From SFEL01 sp963640685 (GTDB taxonomy: Bacteria > Bacillota > Clostridia > Christensenellales > CAG-138), in NCBI GenBank assembly GCA_963640685.1, contig CAVIAA010000017.1, positions 1 through 46,255 on the forward strand: 46,255 nt of DNA, written 5' to 3'. Below, in pieces: positions 7,308 to 15,659 of the stretch. The position numbers were made by a program, and so were the translations under genes. Under the pieces are notes generated by a model. It was given only the letters and a program-made list of their open reading frames with translations. It was not told where the DNA came from and did no database searches. Within the stretch, counting starts at the first letter, position 1; every line of letters starts with the position of its first letter.

Positions 7308-9256
7308 TTTTCCTGTGCCTCCTTCAAATAGTTATTTATACTTTCGGTAAGCCTGCTTATCGCCTCGTCCATGGTAACGCCCCGCATCTGCGCGCCGGCG
7401 ATGGACTGATGCCCGCCGCCGCCCAGCCTTTCAAGAATCAGCTGAACGCTTATGTCTCCGAGGCTTCTGCCGCTTACATATATAACCTGCTCCCGCTCGG
7501 CGAGCACAAAGGATGCGTTTATGCCCTTTATGTTCACCAGCTCGTCCGCCGCCTGCGCGGCGATGAGATTGGTATCCTCCATTCCTGCGGGGCAGACGGA
7601 TATCGCTATCCCCTGCTCCATTATTATCGCGTTTTCAACTACCCTTGCCCTGTTGCGGTAGGTCTGCATGTCGTCCTGGAACATCATCTTAACCGTGGTG
7701 TTGTCCGCCCCGTTGCGCCTCAAATAGCTCGCCGCTTCAAAGGTTCGAGCCCCCGTGTTGAAGGAAAAATGCTTGGTGTCCATGGTTATTCCCGCAAGCA
7801 GCGCCCCCGCCTCAAAGGATGTCGGCTTAAGGCCGTCCTCAAAGTACTGTATGACCTCCGTGACCATTTCGCAGGCGGAGGAGGAGCCGGGCTCAAGGTA
7901 GTTCAGCGTCGGGTTCTGTATGGAGTCCGCCGCCCGCCTGTGGTGGTCTATCACCACCACCTTGGACGCCCTGTCAAAGAGCTCCGCGTTCAGCAGCGAG
8001 CTCTTGCGCTGGGTATCCACGACTATGAGCAGCGAGGAGGAGTGCATCATCTGCCCCGCCTGCTCCGGCGTCTTTATTGTCTCGCGGTATGCCTTGTTCT
8101 CCCGCATGGCCTCGATAGCCCCGTCAATGCTGGCGTTGGTGTCGTCAAGAACGAAGTACGCCGGGCAGCTCAGGCTCTTTGCGCAGCGCATTATGCCGAC
8201 CCCGGCGCCAACGCAGTCCATATCCGGCAGCCTGTGACCCATTACGAACACCGCGTCCGCAGTTTTCATAAGCTGGCGCAGCGCCTCTGCAAACAGCCGC
8301 GCCTTAACGCGGGAGTTTCGGGTCGTTACCTGCCGCTTGCCGCCGTAGAAGGCGTAGCTTGTGCCCTTTTTAACGACGGCCTGGTCGCCGCCGCGCCCCA
8401 GCACGAGCTGCATTCCGTTCCGCGCCGCCTCGTCGGATGCGGCTATCCTGCTCGCAACGCCTATGGATATCGAAAGCGTTACCGGCTGGCCTGTGCCGGT
8501 ATCTATCTCGCGCACCTCGTCCAGCAGCGTAAAGCGCTGCTGCTCAAGCTCGGCAATCCGCTTCGCCTCAAACACAAAGAAGAACTTGCTGTTGTCGTAT
8601 CGGCGGTATACGCCGTCAATGCCTGTTACAAAGTCGCTTATCCTCCGCTCAACATCCGAAAGCACGCTGTTGCGGTGAAACTGCCTGTCCGTCATAAGGT
8701 CGTCGTAATTATCTACCTGTATGAGGCCGACGGTCGGCATCTGCTCCTCGTACAGCCTTGAATAGTGCAGCGCCTCTGTCCTGTCCAGCCAGTACTGGAA
8801 GGTGAGCCTGGTCTCGGTGTGTATGCGCTGCACCGGCATGCTCATGAGCTGGTAGTCCTGCCCGTTGTATTTTATGGACTGCGCCTTGTTTGGAAAGCGC
8901 GGATCCATATCCGGTATCAGCCGGCGAATGTCGCGGCCGGAATACAGCGCGGAAAACGCCTCGTTGCTCCATGCTATCCTGCCGTCGCCGTCAAAGAGCA
9001 CGCAGGGTATCGCGATATTGGTTATTATGTTGCCGGCGGTGGTGTCGTTTTCGCGGAATATGTCGTTCATAGCGTACTTTACCGCCCGCCGGTAGCTGCT
9101 TACGGACAGCGCTCCGGAAAGGAAGAACACCGCGCAGGCGCCGAGCAGCGCATAGGGCAGGTAGCTGGTGCTGCCGCAGTACTTTATCAGCAGCAGGCTG
9201 GCCGCCGCCCCCGTAAGCAGGAGGGGTATAAAGGCAAGCTGCGGTTTTTTGTCCAT
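7304..9256 (-). CDS. gdpP: Cyclic-di-AMP phosphodiesterase GdpP (DHH family)
   Basis: GdpP hydrolyses the second messenger c-di-AMP to pApA and so affects wall, osmotic and potassium homeostasis. The 650-residue protein has two N-terminal membrane helices (about 9-50), a PAS domain (about 80-160) and a degenerate GGDEF domain (about 170-300). In the degenerate domain the active GGDEF loop is replaced by RRYDNSKFF and followed by LSISIGVAS. A DHH/DHHA1 phosphodiesterase module (about 335-645) completes it, with metal ligands in GHRLPDMDCVG, VVDTQR and VIDHHRR and the substrate motif GGGGHQSIAGAQ. It lies between yybS and rplI, the conserved Firmicutes context. Confidence 0.96.
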   Translation of the reverse strand: MDKKPQLAFIPLLLTGAAASLLLIKYCGSTSYLPYALLGACAVFFLSGALSVSSYRRAVKYAMNDIFRENDTTAGNIITNIAIPCVLFDGDGRIAWSNEAFSALYSGRDIRRLIPDMDPRFPNKAQSIKYNGQDYQLMSMPVQRIHTETRLTFQYWLDRTEALHYSRLYEEQMPTVGLIQVDNYDDLMTDRQFHRNSVLSDVERRISDFVTGIDGVYRRYDNSKFFFVFEAKRIAELEQQRFTLLDEVREIDTGTGQPVTLSISIGVASRIAASDEAARNGMQLVLGRGGDQAVVKKGTSYAFYGGKRQVTTRNSRVKARLFAEALRQLMKTADAVFVMGHRLPDMDCVGAGVGIMRCAKSLSCPAYFVLDDTNASIDGAIEAMRENKAYRETIKTPEQAGQMMHSSSLLIVVDTQRKSSLLNAELFDRASKVVVIDHHRRAADSIQNPTLNYLEPGSSSACEMVTEVIQYFEDGLKPTSFEAGALLAGITMDTKHFSFNTGARTFEAASYLRRNGADNTTVKMMFQDDMQTYRNRARVVENAIIMEQGIAISVCPAGMEDTNLIAAQAADELVNIKGINASFVLAEREQVIYVSGRSLGDISVQLILERLGGGGHQSIAGAQMRGVTMDEAISRLTESINNYLKEAQEK

Positions 9257-9323
9257 AGTCTGTTTCCCCCAAGGCCAGAAATTCTTACTTCTTACTCATT
9301 ACTTAGCTTATCTTTTGGGTTAT

Positions 9324-10274
9324 CTATTTCCTTTTGTTTTTTCTCTGCATATATACCGAGCGAACGCGAAGCAGCGCATCAGATGCGCCTATCATGCTCA
9401 GCCCAAGCGGGTACAGAATCGTCAGTATCGCGGTCAAAACGACCGAGAGCACAGTCTTTCCCCTGCTGCGCACCTTCATCCTTACCGTGAACGCCATAAG
9501 GCATATGCCCATGAGCGCATACGGCCCCGCGACTATGCACTCTATCGCGGCTGCGGCGGCCGAGGCATTCTTAACGCCTATTATCGGCAGCAGTATGGCA
9601 CCGAGCAGCAGTATCATGCTTCCGCCTACAAAGCCGCGCGAGAGCTGCCAGAGGTGAAACGGCGCCATAGGCCTGAGCTCCGCTTTGCCCTTGCATATCG
9701 CCCTTGCGATAACGGTGCTGAGCAGCCCGGAGGCCATGCCGAAGCAGCACATCATCATAGCTGCCGTGTCCGGCGCGCGGTACTGCATATACGCCGTCTG
9801 CTTAATAAGCGCCTCGGTGCGCTCTGCGCTCAGGCCCATCGATGCCGCGGCGCTCTCTGCTGCGTCGCCAAAGGCCGCAATGGCCTCGGTATAGTATGCA
9901 AACGGCTGCTTGCCCGCAAGCAGCGAGGGAACGCAGGTCATGGTATATATACCCAGCGCCGCAAGCACCGCCGCAGCGACCGCCGCCGTGCGGTACGGCA
10001 GCTTATGCATAAGGCAGTAGCCAATGACTACCCCGCCGGGTATGAACATCAGCATCAAACCGACCGTGAAGGTATCGACGCCGCCGGTGAGCAGCACTGC
10101 GCCGAGCGCCGAGGAAGCTGCGGCGGTTATAAGCCCGCAGACCCCGCCCAATACCCCGGCGGAGGCTATGAGCGCCGGCATGAGCAGCAGCGCCAGCGGA
10201 AATATATATATAGCGGCTGCTGCGGCGGCGCCCGCCGCAAGGCCGGTGACTATGCTTACGCCAATGGACTTCAA
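9324..10274 (-). CDS. yybS: YybS-family (DUF2232) membrane protein
   Basis: A 316-residue polytopic membrane protein with about eight hydrophobic segments and no soluble domain. It matches the DUF2232/YybS family by size, composition and conserved position directly upstream of gdpP. In this family the proteins resemble ECF-transporter S components, but the substrate is not known. The TTG start is chosen because AAGGAGAAG lies ahead of it and no closer ATG exists. It is the first gene of the leftward operon. Confidence 0.85.
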   Translation of the reverse strand: MKSIGVSIVTGLAAGAAAAAAIYIFPLALLLMPALIASAGVLGGVCGLITAAASSALGAVLLTGGVDTFTVGLMLMFIPGGVVIGYCLMHKLPYRTAAVAAAVLAALGIYTMTCVPSLLAGKQPFAYYTEAIAAFGDAAESAAASMGLSAERTEALIKQTAYMQYRAPDTAAMMMCCFGMASGLLSTVIARAICKGKAELRPMAPFHLWQLSRGFVGGSMILLLGAILLPIIGVKNASAAAAAIECIVAGPYALMGICLMAFTVRMKVRSRGKTVLSVVLTAILTILYPLGLSMIGASDALLRVRSVYMQRKNKRK

Positions 10275-10306
10275 CTTTTTATCACTTCTCCTTATATAGA
10301 TATTTC

Positions 10307-10335
10307 ATTATACATCTCTTTTGCGTTTTTAACAA
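10307..10335 (-). promoter_or_regulatory. Promoter of yybS-gdpP-rplI-dnaB
   Basis: Read leftward, TTGTTA (10330-10335) and TATAAT (10307-10312) are separated by 17 nt, about 33 bases before the yybS start. Confidence 0.7.
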
Positions 10336-10381
10336 TATCGGGTTAGGCCGGCTGTTTGCGGCAATTTTATAAAAAAAGCTA

Positions 10382-10410
10382 TTGCGCGGGGGTTTTTTCG
10401 GTGATATAAT
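10382..10410 (+). promoter_or_regulatory. Promoter of rpsF-ssb-rpsR
   Basis: TTGCGC (10382-10387) and TATAAT (10405-10410) are separated by 17 nt. Together with the yybS promoter this makes a divergent promoter region of about 200 bases. Confidence 0.7.
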
Positions 10411-10431
10411 ACGAAGGCTAACGTGCTTCTT

Positions 10432-10453
10432 GCTCTGCCCGCAGCGGCAGGGC
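10432..10453 (+). ncRNA. Candidate S6:S18 ribosomal leader hairpin
   Basis: The rpsF 5' UTR contains an 8-bp hairpin (10432-10439 with 10446-10453, one G-U) with the loop CGCAGC preceded by CC. Leaders bound by the S6:S18 complex are known upstream of rpsF in many bacteria and use a CCG-containing hairpin. The position fits, but the match is short and unproven. Confidence 0.4.
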
Positions 10454-10479
10454 CACAAGACCACAAGGAGGTGAAAAGC

Positions 10480-10767
10480 GTGAACAAATACGAAGCTATG
10501 TACATCGTTACCCCTGAAATGGAGGATGAAGCCATAAAGGGCGTTATCGAAAAGTTCTCCGGCATCATCACCGCCAACGGCGGCGAGATCGAAAAGACCG
10601 ATGAATGGGGCCGCAAAAAGCTGGCTTACCCCATCGATTACAAGACCGAGGGCTATTATGTGCTGGTAACTTTCGCAGCAGCTCCCGAGCTGCCCCGCGA
10701 GCTGGAGCGTAACTTCAGGAACGACGAAAGCATCCTGCGCTACATGGTCGTTCGCCAGAACGGCTAA
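10480..10767 (+). CDS. rpsF: 30S ribosomal protein S6
   Basis: A small-subunit protein that binds 16S rRNA together with S18. The 95-residue sequence begins NKYEAMYIVTPEM and contains the family's GGEIEKTDEWGRKKLAYPI block and the C-terminal DESILRYMVVR. The GTG start is chosen because AAGGAGGTG sits 6 nt upstream. A further-upstream GTG would add 19 residues unlike S6 and overlap the leader hairpin. The gene uses ATC/ATT for Ile, like other highly expressed genes here. Confidence 0.96.
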   Translation: MNKYEAMYIVTPEMEDEAIKGVIEKFSGIITANGGEIEKTDEWGRKKLAYPIDYKTEGYYVLVTFAAAPELPRELERNFRNDESILRYMVVRQNG

Positions 10768-10808
10768 ATAATGCACAAAACAAAGGCTGAAAGGATGGTA
10801 TCGACAAT

Positions 10809-11237
10809 ATGAACAAAGCGATCCTTATCGGCAACCTCACCCGTGACCCCGAGGTGCGCACGACGAGCAGCGGAACCACCGTCTGCACATTTTCCATCGC
10901 CGTGAACCGCCGCTTCCAGAATCAGGCGGGTGAGCGTGTATCCGACTTTTTCACTATCGTAGCCTGGCGGCAGCTGGGCGAGCTCTGCGGCAGGTACCTT
11001 GCCAAGGGGCGCAGGGTATCCGTCATAGGCGAGATACAGAACCGCAGCTACGAGGGAAAGGACGGCACAAAGAGATATATAACCGAAATAATCGCGGATG
11101 AGATCGAGTTCCTCTCCCCGAAGAGCCAGGGGCAGGAGGGCTACGAGCGCAGCGAACGCAGCTATGAGCGCCAGGCTTCCTCTGCTGCTGCACCCGATGG
11201 CTTCTCCGAGATAGAGGATGACGAGCTGCCCTTCTGA
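10809..11237 (+). CDS. ssb: Single-stranded DNA-binding protein
   Basis: Coats ssDNA during replication and repair. The 142-residue protein has an N-terminal OB fold (MNKAILIGNLTRDPEVR..., about 1-105), a low-complexity Glu/Arg/Gln-rich linker, and the acidic tail ending DDELPF that recruits partner enzymes. Its place between rpsF and rpsR is the conserved bacterial arrangement. Confidence 0.97.
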   Translation: MNKAILIGNLTRDPEVRTTSSGTTVCTFSIAVNRRFQNQAGERVSDFFTIVAWRQLGELCGRYLAKGRRVSVIGEIQNRSYEGKDGTKRYITEIIADEIEFLSPKSQGQEGYERSERSYERQASSAAAPDGFSEIEDDELPF

Positions 11238-11283
11238 TTTGTAACAGAAGAGCCATCCAGCTAATGAAAGGAGATCCGACTAA

Positions 11284-11526
11284 ATGGAAGAGCGTAAATT
11301 AAAGCCCCGTCCCCGCAAGCCCCGCCGCAAGGTATGCGGCTTCTGCGTGGATAAGGTCGAGCATATCGATTACAAGGACACCGCACGTCTGCGCAAGTTC
11401 GTTAGCGAGCGCGGCAAGATAATGCCCCGCCGTATGAGCGGCGTATGTGCAAAGCATCAGCGCGAGCTGGCAATAGCCATCAAGCGCGCCCGCATAGTTG
11501 CACTGCTGCCCTATGTAGCGGACTAA
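11284..11526 (+). CDS. rpsR: 30S ribosomal protein S18
   Basis: An 80-residue, strongly basic protein with the S18 core IDYKDTARLRKFVSERGKI and MSGVCAKHQRELAIAIKRAR. An extended N-terminus includes VCGFCVDK, two Cys as in zinc-binding S18 variants. AAAGGAG precedes the start. It is the last gene of rpsF-ssb-rpsR. Confidence 0.97.
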   Translation: MEERKLKPRPRKPRRKVCGFCVDKVEHIDYKDTARLRKFVSERGKIMPRRMSGVCAKHQRELAIAIKRARIVALLPYVAD

Positions 11527-11554
11527 ACAGCGGCACCCCGAAGTCCGTTAGCTG

Positions 11555-11581
11555 AGCCTGCCTTTTTAGGCGGGCTTTTTT
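11555..11581 (+). terminator. Terminator of the rpsF operon
   Basis: A 9-bp stem (11555-11563 with 11568-11576, one G-T) is followed directly by a run of Ts. Confidence 0.9.
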
Positions 11582-11608
11582 GTTTGCCGCAAAAATTCAA
11601 TATTATGT

Positions 11609-11636
11609 TTGACTGCGCCGCAATGTATGTTAAAAT
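11609..11636 (+). promoter_or_regulatory. Promoter of the glycerate kinase gene
   Basis: TTGACT (11609-11614) and TAAAAT (11631-11636) are spaced by 16 nt, about 33 bases before the ATG. Confidence 0.7.
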
Positions 11637-11668
11637 GTACTAAAAGATTTACTTATATGGAGGAGCTT

Positions 11669-12898
11669 ATGAATATAAGGGATGATGCACGGCTCATCAT
11701 AAAAGAGGCGATCGAGAGGGCGATGCCGGATAACGCCGTAAAGGCGGCTCTCGAGGCTGTTTCTCTGCCCGAAACGGTGTATCTCGCGGCGATAGGCAAG
11801 GCGGCGTACCAGATGGCAAGGGCGGCCTGCGGCTGCCTCGGGGGGAGAGTCTCCGGCGGTGTTGTCATAACTAAATATGATCACGCGGGCAGCGATCTGC
11901 CGGAAAACATTCAGGTTTTCGAGGCGGGTCACCCTGTTCTCGATGAAAACTCCGTTTTCGCAACAGGCCGCGCGCTGGAGCTTGCGCACAGCCTCACACC
12001 AAAGGATACCTTGATTTTTCTGGTTTCCGGCGGCGGCAGCGCGCTCTTTGAAAGCCCGCTCGTCCCGCTCGATGAGCTGCAGGATATAAACAGGCAGCTG
12101 CTCGCCTCCGGCGCTGACATAAAAGAAATGAATACCATACGCAAGCGCCTCTCCGCCGTTAAGGGCGGCAGGTTTGCGGAGGCCTGCGGCGGCGCGCACA
12201 TAATCGCGATAATACTATCGGATATAATAGGCGACCCTCTGAATATGATAGCCTCCGGCCCCGCCTGCCCGGACAGCACGACTGCGGCCGATGCCGAGGC
12301 GATAATCGCAAAATACGGCCTTAAGCTATCGGAAAACGCGCTTGCGCTGATGAAAAAAGAAACGCCCAAGCGACTGGACAACGTGGATACCATAGTTACC
12401 GGCAGCGTTGCGCAGCTCTGCGCCTCCGCGTCGGATACCGCAAAGCGGCTGGGATACAGGCCGGTCGTGCTTACCGCGTCGCTCTGCTGCGAGGCAAAGG
12501 AGGCGGGCAGCTTCCTGGCCTCCGTTGCGCAGTATCATAAAGCTCCCTCTGAGCCCGTAGCCTTTATCGCAGGCGGCGAGACCGTCGTTCGCATAACCGG
12601 AAGCGGCCTTGGCGGGCGGAATCAGGAGCTTGCCCTCTCCGCCGCGCAGGGCATATCGGGGATAGACAACGTATGCGTGTTCTCCGTCGGCTCGGACGGC
12701 ACAGACGGGCCGACCGACGCTGCGGGCGGCATCGTGACCGGCGAAACCGCTTCTCAGATCTCCGCCCTCGGCATATCCATACCCGACGTGCTCAAAAGCA
12801 ACGACTCCTACAACGCCCTGAAGGCGGCAGACGGCCTGATCCTCACCGGCCCCACCGGCACCAACGTAAACGACCTGTGCTGTTTGCTTATAAGATAA
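11669..12898 (+). CDS. Glycerate 2-kinase (type II, MOFRL family)
   Basis: Enzymes of this family phosphorylate D-glycerate to 2-phosphoglycerate, feeding lower glycolysis. The 409-residue protein has an N-terminal DUF4147 domain (about 5-230) with AIGKAAYQMARAA, the VSGGGSALFE loop and the NTIRKRLSAVKGGR segment. A C-terminal MOFRL domain (about 290-400) has AGGETVVRITGSGLGGRNQE and SVGSDGTDGPTDAAG. Start chosen at the ATG after GGAGGAG; an upstream in-frame start at the -35 box is impossible for this promoter. It stands alone between terminator and toxin module. Confidence 0.92.
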   Translation: MNIRDDARLIIKEAIERAMPDNAVKAALEAVSLPETVYLAAIGKAAYQMARAACGCLGGRVSGGVVITKYDHAGSDLPENIQVFEAGHPVLDENSVFATGRALELAHSLTPKDTLIFLVSGGGSALFESPLVPLDELQDINRQLLASGADIKEMNTIRKRLSAVKGGRFAEACGGAHIIAIILSDIIGDPLNMIASGPACPDSTTAADAEAIIAKYGLKLSENALALMKKETPKRLDNVDTIVTGSVAQLCASASDTAKRLGYRPVVLTASLCCEAKEAGSFLASVAQYHKAPSEPVAFIAGGETVVRITGSGLGGRNQELALSAAQGISGIDNVCVFSVGSDGTDGPTDAAGGIVTGETASQISALGISIPDVLKSNDSYNALKAADGLILTGPTGTNVNDLCCLLIR

Positions 12899-12924
12899 AG
12901 TATAAAAAGTTTACGTCTGTTGAG

Positions 12925-12953
12925 TTGCTTTTGCAATGTATTACCTGTATAAT
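12925..12953 (+). promoter_or_regulatory. Promoter of the intact RelB-YafQ module
   Basis: TTGCTT (12925-12930) and TATAAT (12948-12953) are spaced by 17 nt. Confidence 0.65.
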
Positions 12954-12969
12954 ATATGTGCAATATATT
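12951..12969. promoter_or_regulatory. Probable RelB autorepression operator
   Basis: AATATAT (12951-12957) and ATATATT (12963-12969) form a perfect 7-bp inverted repeat overlapping the -10 box, where a ribbon-helix-helix antitoxin would block transcription. Confidence 0.55.
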
Positions 12970-12986
12970 GAAAGGAGGCAACTGTT

Positions 12987-13259
12987 ATGTCCAGTACGAA
13001 TTTCAGCGTCCGCATGGACAGCGACATAAAAAAGCAGTGTGAATCCCTTTACGCCGAGCTTGGCATAAACCTGACCACCGCGATAAACGTTTTTCTTCGC
13101 CAATCCATTCGTGCCGGCGGCTTTCCCTTTGACGTAAGGTTGGAGCAGCCCAACAGGGAGACCGCCGCCGCGATGCTTGAGGCGGAGCGAATAACCAAGG
13201 ATCCCGCCGCAAAGCGTTATTCCGACGTGGAAGAGGCGCTGCGGGAGCTTAAGCGATGA
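12987..13259 (+). CDS. RelB/DinJ-family antitoxin
   Basis: A 90-residue antitoxin with an N-terminal ribbon-helix-helix (NFSVRMDSDIKKQCESLYAE, then TTAINVFLRQSIRAGGFPF) and a C-terminal helix (AAAMLEAERITKDPAAKRY) that in the family threads around the toxin. AAGGAGG precedes the ATG. Its end overlaps the toxin start by four bases (ATGA), so the pair is translationally coupled. Expected to bind the palindrome at its own promoter. Confidence 0.93.
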   Translation: MSSTNFSVRMDSDIKKQCESLYAELGINLTTAINVFLRQSIRAGGFPFDVRLEQPNRETAAAMLEAERITKDPAAKRYSDVEEALRELKR

Positions 13260-13537
13260 AGCGTGATATCGTTTGGACGGCGCAATTTAAAAAAGACTAC
13301 AAGCTCGCACTGAAGCGGCATCTGGATATCGAGTTGCTGGATGATATAATCCGCAGTCTGTCACACGGCGAGGTACTGCCCGAGAAAAACAGGGATCACG
13401 CGCTGAGCGGGGATTGGGCAGGTCACAGAGAATGTCACATCATGCCGGACTGGCTGTTGATATATCGATTCGATGACGATGTTCTCGTGCTTACCCTGAC
13501 CCGCACTGGCACTCACGGCGACTTGTTTGGAAAATGA
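13256..13537 (+). CDS. YafQ-family mRNA interferase toxin
   Basis: YafQ cleaves mRNA on translating ribosomes. The 93-residue protein is full length and keeps all the residues known to matter in E. coli YafQ: His48 (HALSG), His61 (CHI), Asp65-Trp66 (PDW), His87 (GTHGD) and Phe91. It should therefore be active and held by the adjacent antitoxin. It is a diverged relative of the truncated toxin at 5295. Confidence 0.94.
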   Translation: MKRDIVWTAQFKKDYKLALKRHLDIELLDDIIRSLSHGEVLPEKNRDHALSGDWAGHRECHIMPDWLLIYRFDDDVLVLTLTRTGTHGDLFGK

Positions 13538-13541
13538 AGCT

Positions 13542-13570
13542 CCCCCCCTCAAAGGGGGGGTTTATTTTTT
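13542..13570 (+). terminator. Terminator of the RelB-YafQ module
   Basis: A seven-C run (13542-13548) pairs with a seven-G run (13554-13560), followed by a T-rich tract. Confidence 0.8.
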
Positions 13571-13637
13571 CTTCTTATATGTTATAATAGCTCCATAACT
13601 TTTGCTTTTATAATTTTTGCTGTTAAAGGAGATCGTT

Positions 13638-15605
13638 ATGGAGCAGGATATCCGCTACCTGACCTTGCTTTCAAGGGAATTTCCGTCGGTTCAGTCCGCC
13701 TGCGCGGAGATAATCAAGCTGGAGGCCATTCGCAGCCTGCCAAAGGGAACAGAGCACTTCATGAGCGACATACACGGCGAGCATGAGGCCTTCCTGCATA
13801 TACTCAACAACGCATCAGGCGCTATATACGAAAAGATCGACGAGCTCTTTGAAAGCACGCTGACCTCAGATGAGCGCAGGAGCCTTGCGGTGCTGATATA
13901 TTACCCGACCGAAACACTGCACGGCATACACGACAGCGCGACCTTCGGCCTCAACGACTGGTACCGCGTTACGCTGCACCGGCTTATCGAAATGGCGCGC
14001 TACACCGCCTCCAAGTACTCCCGCTCCAAGGTGCGCAAGGCGCTGCCAAAGGAGTTTGCGCACATAATGGAGGAGCTGCTCAACCCGCAGGATCAATACA
14101 ACAAGCACACCTATTACGACAACATAATCCGCTCGGTAATAGACACCGGCATGGCGGATACCCTGATAACCGAGCTGTGCAGCTTTATTAAGCGCATGGC
14201 TGTGGATACGCTGCACATTGTCGGCGACATATTCGACAGGGGGCCGCACGCGGACGTAATACTCGACAACCTGATGAGCCACCACAGCGTGGATATTCAG
14301 TGGGGCAATCACGATGTGCTGTGGATGGGCGCCGCGGCGGGCAGCCCCGTATGCGTTGCGATTGCGGTAAAGAACTGCATACAGTACGACAACATGGATA
14401 TGCTGGAGAACGCATACGGCATAAACCTGCTCCCCCTGGCCGTTTTCAGCGATGCGGAATACAGGGACGCCTCGGTGTTCCATCCCCGCGTAATGCCGGA
14501 GGGGCACAGCCTGCCGCGCGACAGCGAGCTGTTTTCCAGAATGCACAAGGCGATGTGCGTTATAATGTTCAAGCTGGAGGGGCAGATAATTTCCCGCAGG
14601 CCGGAATACCAGATGCCGGACAGGGACATGCTGTCAAGGATAGACTACAGGACCGGCACAATCGAGATAGACGGCAAAGAATACCCTCTTCGGGATACCG
14701 ACTTCCCGACCATCGACCCTGATGACCCGAACCGGCTCACCCCGGAGGAGCAGGATATAATAAACGGCCTCGTTTCCAGCTTCCGCCGCAGCGAAAGGCT
14801 GCAAACGCATATACGCTTCCTCTATTCCGCAGGCTCGATATACCGCCGCCACAACGGCAACCTGCTCTACCACGGCTGCATACCCTGCAATGAGGACGGC
14901 GGCTTTATGGGCTTCTCGCTGTACAGCGACAGACCGCTCTACGGCCGGGAGTTTCTGGACTGGGCGGACAGGCTGGCGCGGCAGGGCTACTTTGCGCCGG
15001 AGGACAGCATGGAGCGGCAGCGCGGGCTGGATTTCCTCTGGTTCCTCTGGTGCGGCAGAAATTCGCCGATCTGCGGCAGAACCAGGATAACCACCTTTGA
15101 GCGCACGCTCATCGAGGATAAATCCACATATACCGAGCCCAAGAACCCCTACTACACCTACTATGGCAGCGAGGAGTTCTGCCGCAGGATACTGGACGAC
15201 TTTGACCTGCACAAGCCCTGGAGCCGCATAATAAACGGCCATATGCCGGTAAAGGTCAAGGAGGGGGAGGACCCGAGGAAGGGCGGCGGCAGGCTGGTCG
15301 TAATAGACGGCGGCTTCTGCAAGGCCTATCACAACCAGACCGGCATCGCCGGCTACACGATGTTCTTCAGCTCCCACGGCATGCGCATCGCCGCGCACGA
15401 GCCCTTTACCACCCGCGAGGAGGCGATACACGGCAAGAAGGACATAACCTCACATTCCTTCATCGTTGAAAACCTGCCCCGCCGCCTGCTGATATCCGAT
15501 ACCGACGCGGGCGATGAGCTTGCGCAGCGGATAGCCGACCTCAACGCCCTGCTCGCCGCCTATCGCGACGGCGCGATAAAGACCGACTCCACCGGCAGGG
15601 TATAA
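13638..15605 (+). CDS. fbp: Fructose-1,6-bisphosphatase class III
   Basis: A gluconeogenic enzyme that converts fructose 1,6-bisphosphate to fructose 6-phosphate. The 655-residue protein matches the Firmicutes class III family in length. It carries metallophosphatase motifs SDIHGEHEAF (about 43), GDIFDRGPHAD (about 196), WGNHDVLWMG (about 225) and a late INGHMPVK (about 535). The ATG after AAAGGAG is chosen; seven more in-frame codons upstream lack a ribosome site. Confidence 0.97.
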   Translation: MEQDIRYLTLLSREFPSVQSACAEIIKLEAIRSLPKGTEHFMSDIHGEHEAFLHILNNASGAIYEKIDELFESTLTSDERRSLAVLIYYPTETLHGIHDSATFGLNDWYRVTLHRLIEMARYTASKYSRSKVRKALPKEFAHIMEELLNPQDQYNKHTYYDNIIRSVIDTGMADTLITELCSFIKRMAVDTLHIVGDIFDRGPHADVILDNLMSHHSVDIQWGNHDVLWMGAAAGSPVCVAIAVKNCIQYDNMDMLENAYGINLLPLAVFSDAEYRDASVFHPRVMPEGHSLPRDSELFSRMHKAMCVIMFKLEGQIISRRPEYQMPDRDMLSRIDYRTGTIEIDGKEYPLRDTDFPTIDPDDPNRLTPEEQDIINGLVSSFRRSERLQTHIRFLYSAGSIYRRHNGNLLYHGCIPCNEDGGFMGFSLYSDRPLYGREFLDWADRLARQGYFAPEDSMERQRGLDFLWFLWCGRNSPICGRTRITTFERTLIEDKSTYTEPKNPYYTYYGSEEFCRRILDDFDLHKPWSRIINGHMPVKVKEGEDPRKGGGRLVVIDGGFCKAYHNQTGIAGYTMFFSSHGMRIAAHEPFTTREEAIHGKKDITSHSFIVENLPRRLLISDTDAGDELAQRIADLNALLAAYRDGAIKTDSTGRV

Positions 15606-15621
15606 ACGGCAAAATTAAAAG

Positions 15622-15647
15622 CAGCCCCGTTTTTTCGGGGCTGTTTT
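15622..15647. terminator. Bidirectional terminator
   Basis: CAGCCCCG (15622-15629) pairs with CGGGGCTG (15636-15643), with T runs in the loop and tail. It separates fbp from the convergent DUF2974 gene. Confidence 0.85.
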
Positions 15648-15659
15648 CGTTTATTCGGG

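Noticed and set aside
7289..8761. 490-codon open frame opposite gdpP
   Set aside because: The leftward gdpP has complete PAS and DHH/DHHA1 motifs. The opposing frame is rich in Arg/His/Ala with no domain, a shadow of GC-rich third positions.
11609..11668. Upstream in-frame extension of glycerate kinase
   Set aside because: It would start inside the -35 promoter box and lacks a ribosome site; the ATG at 11669 has GGAGGAG.
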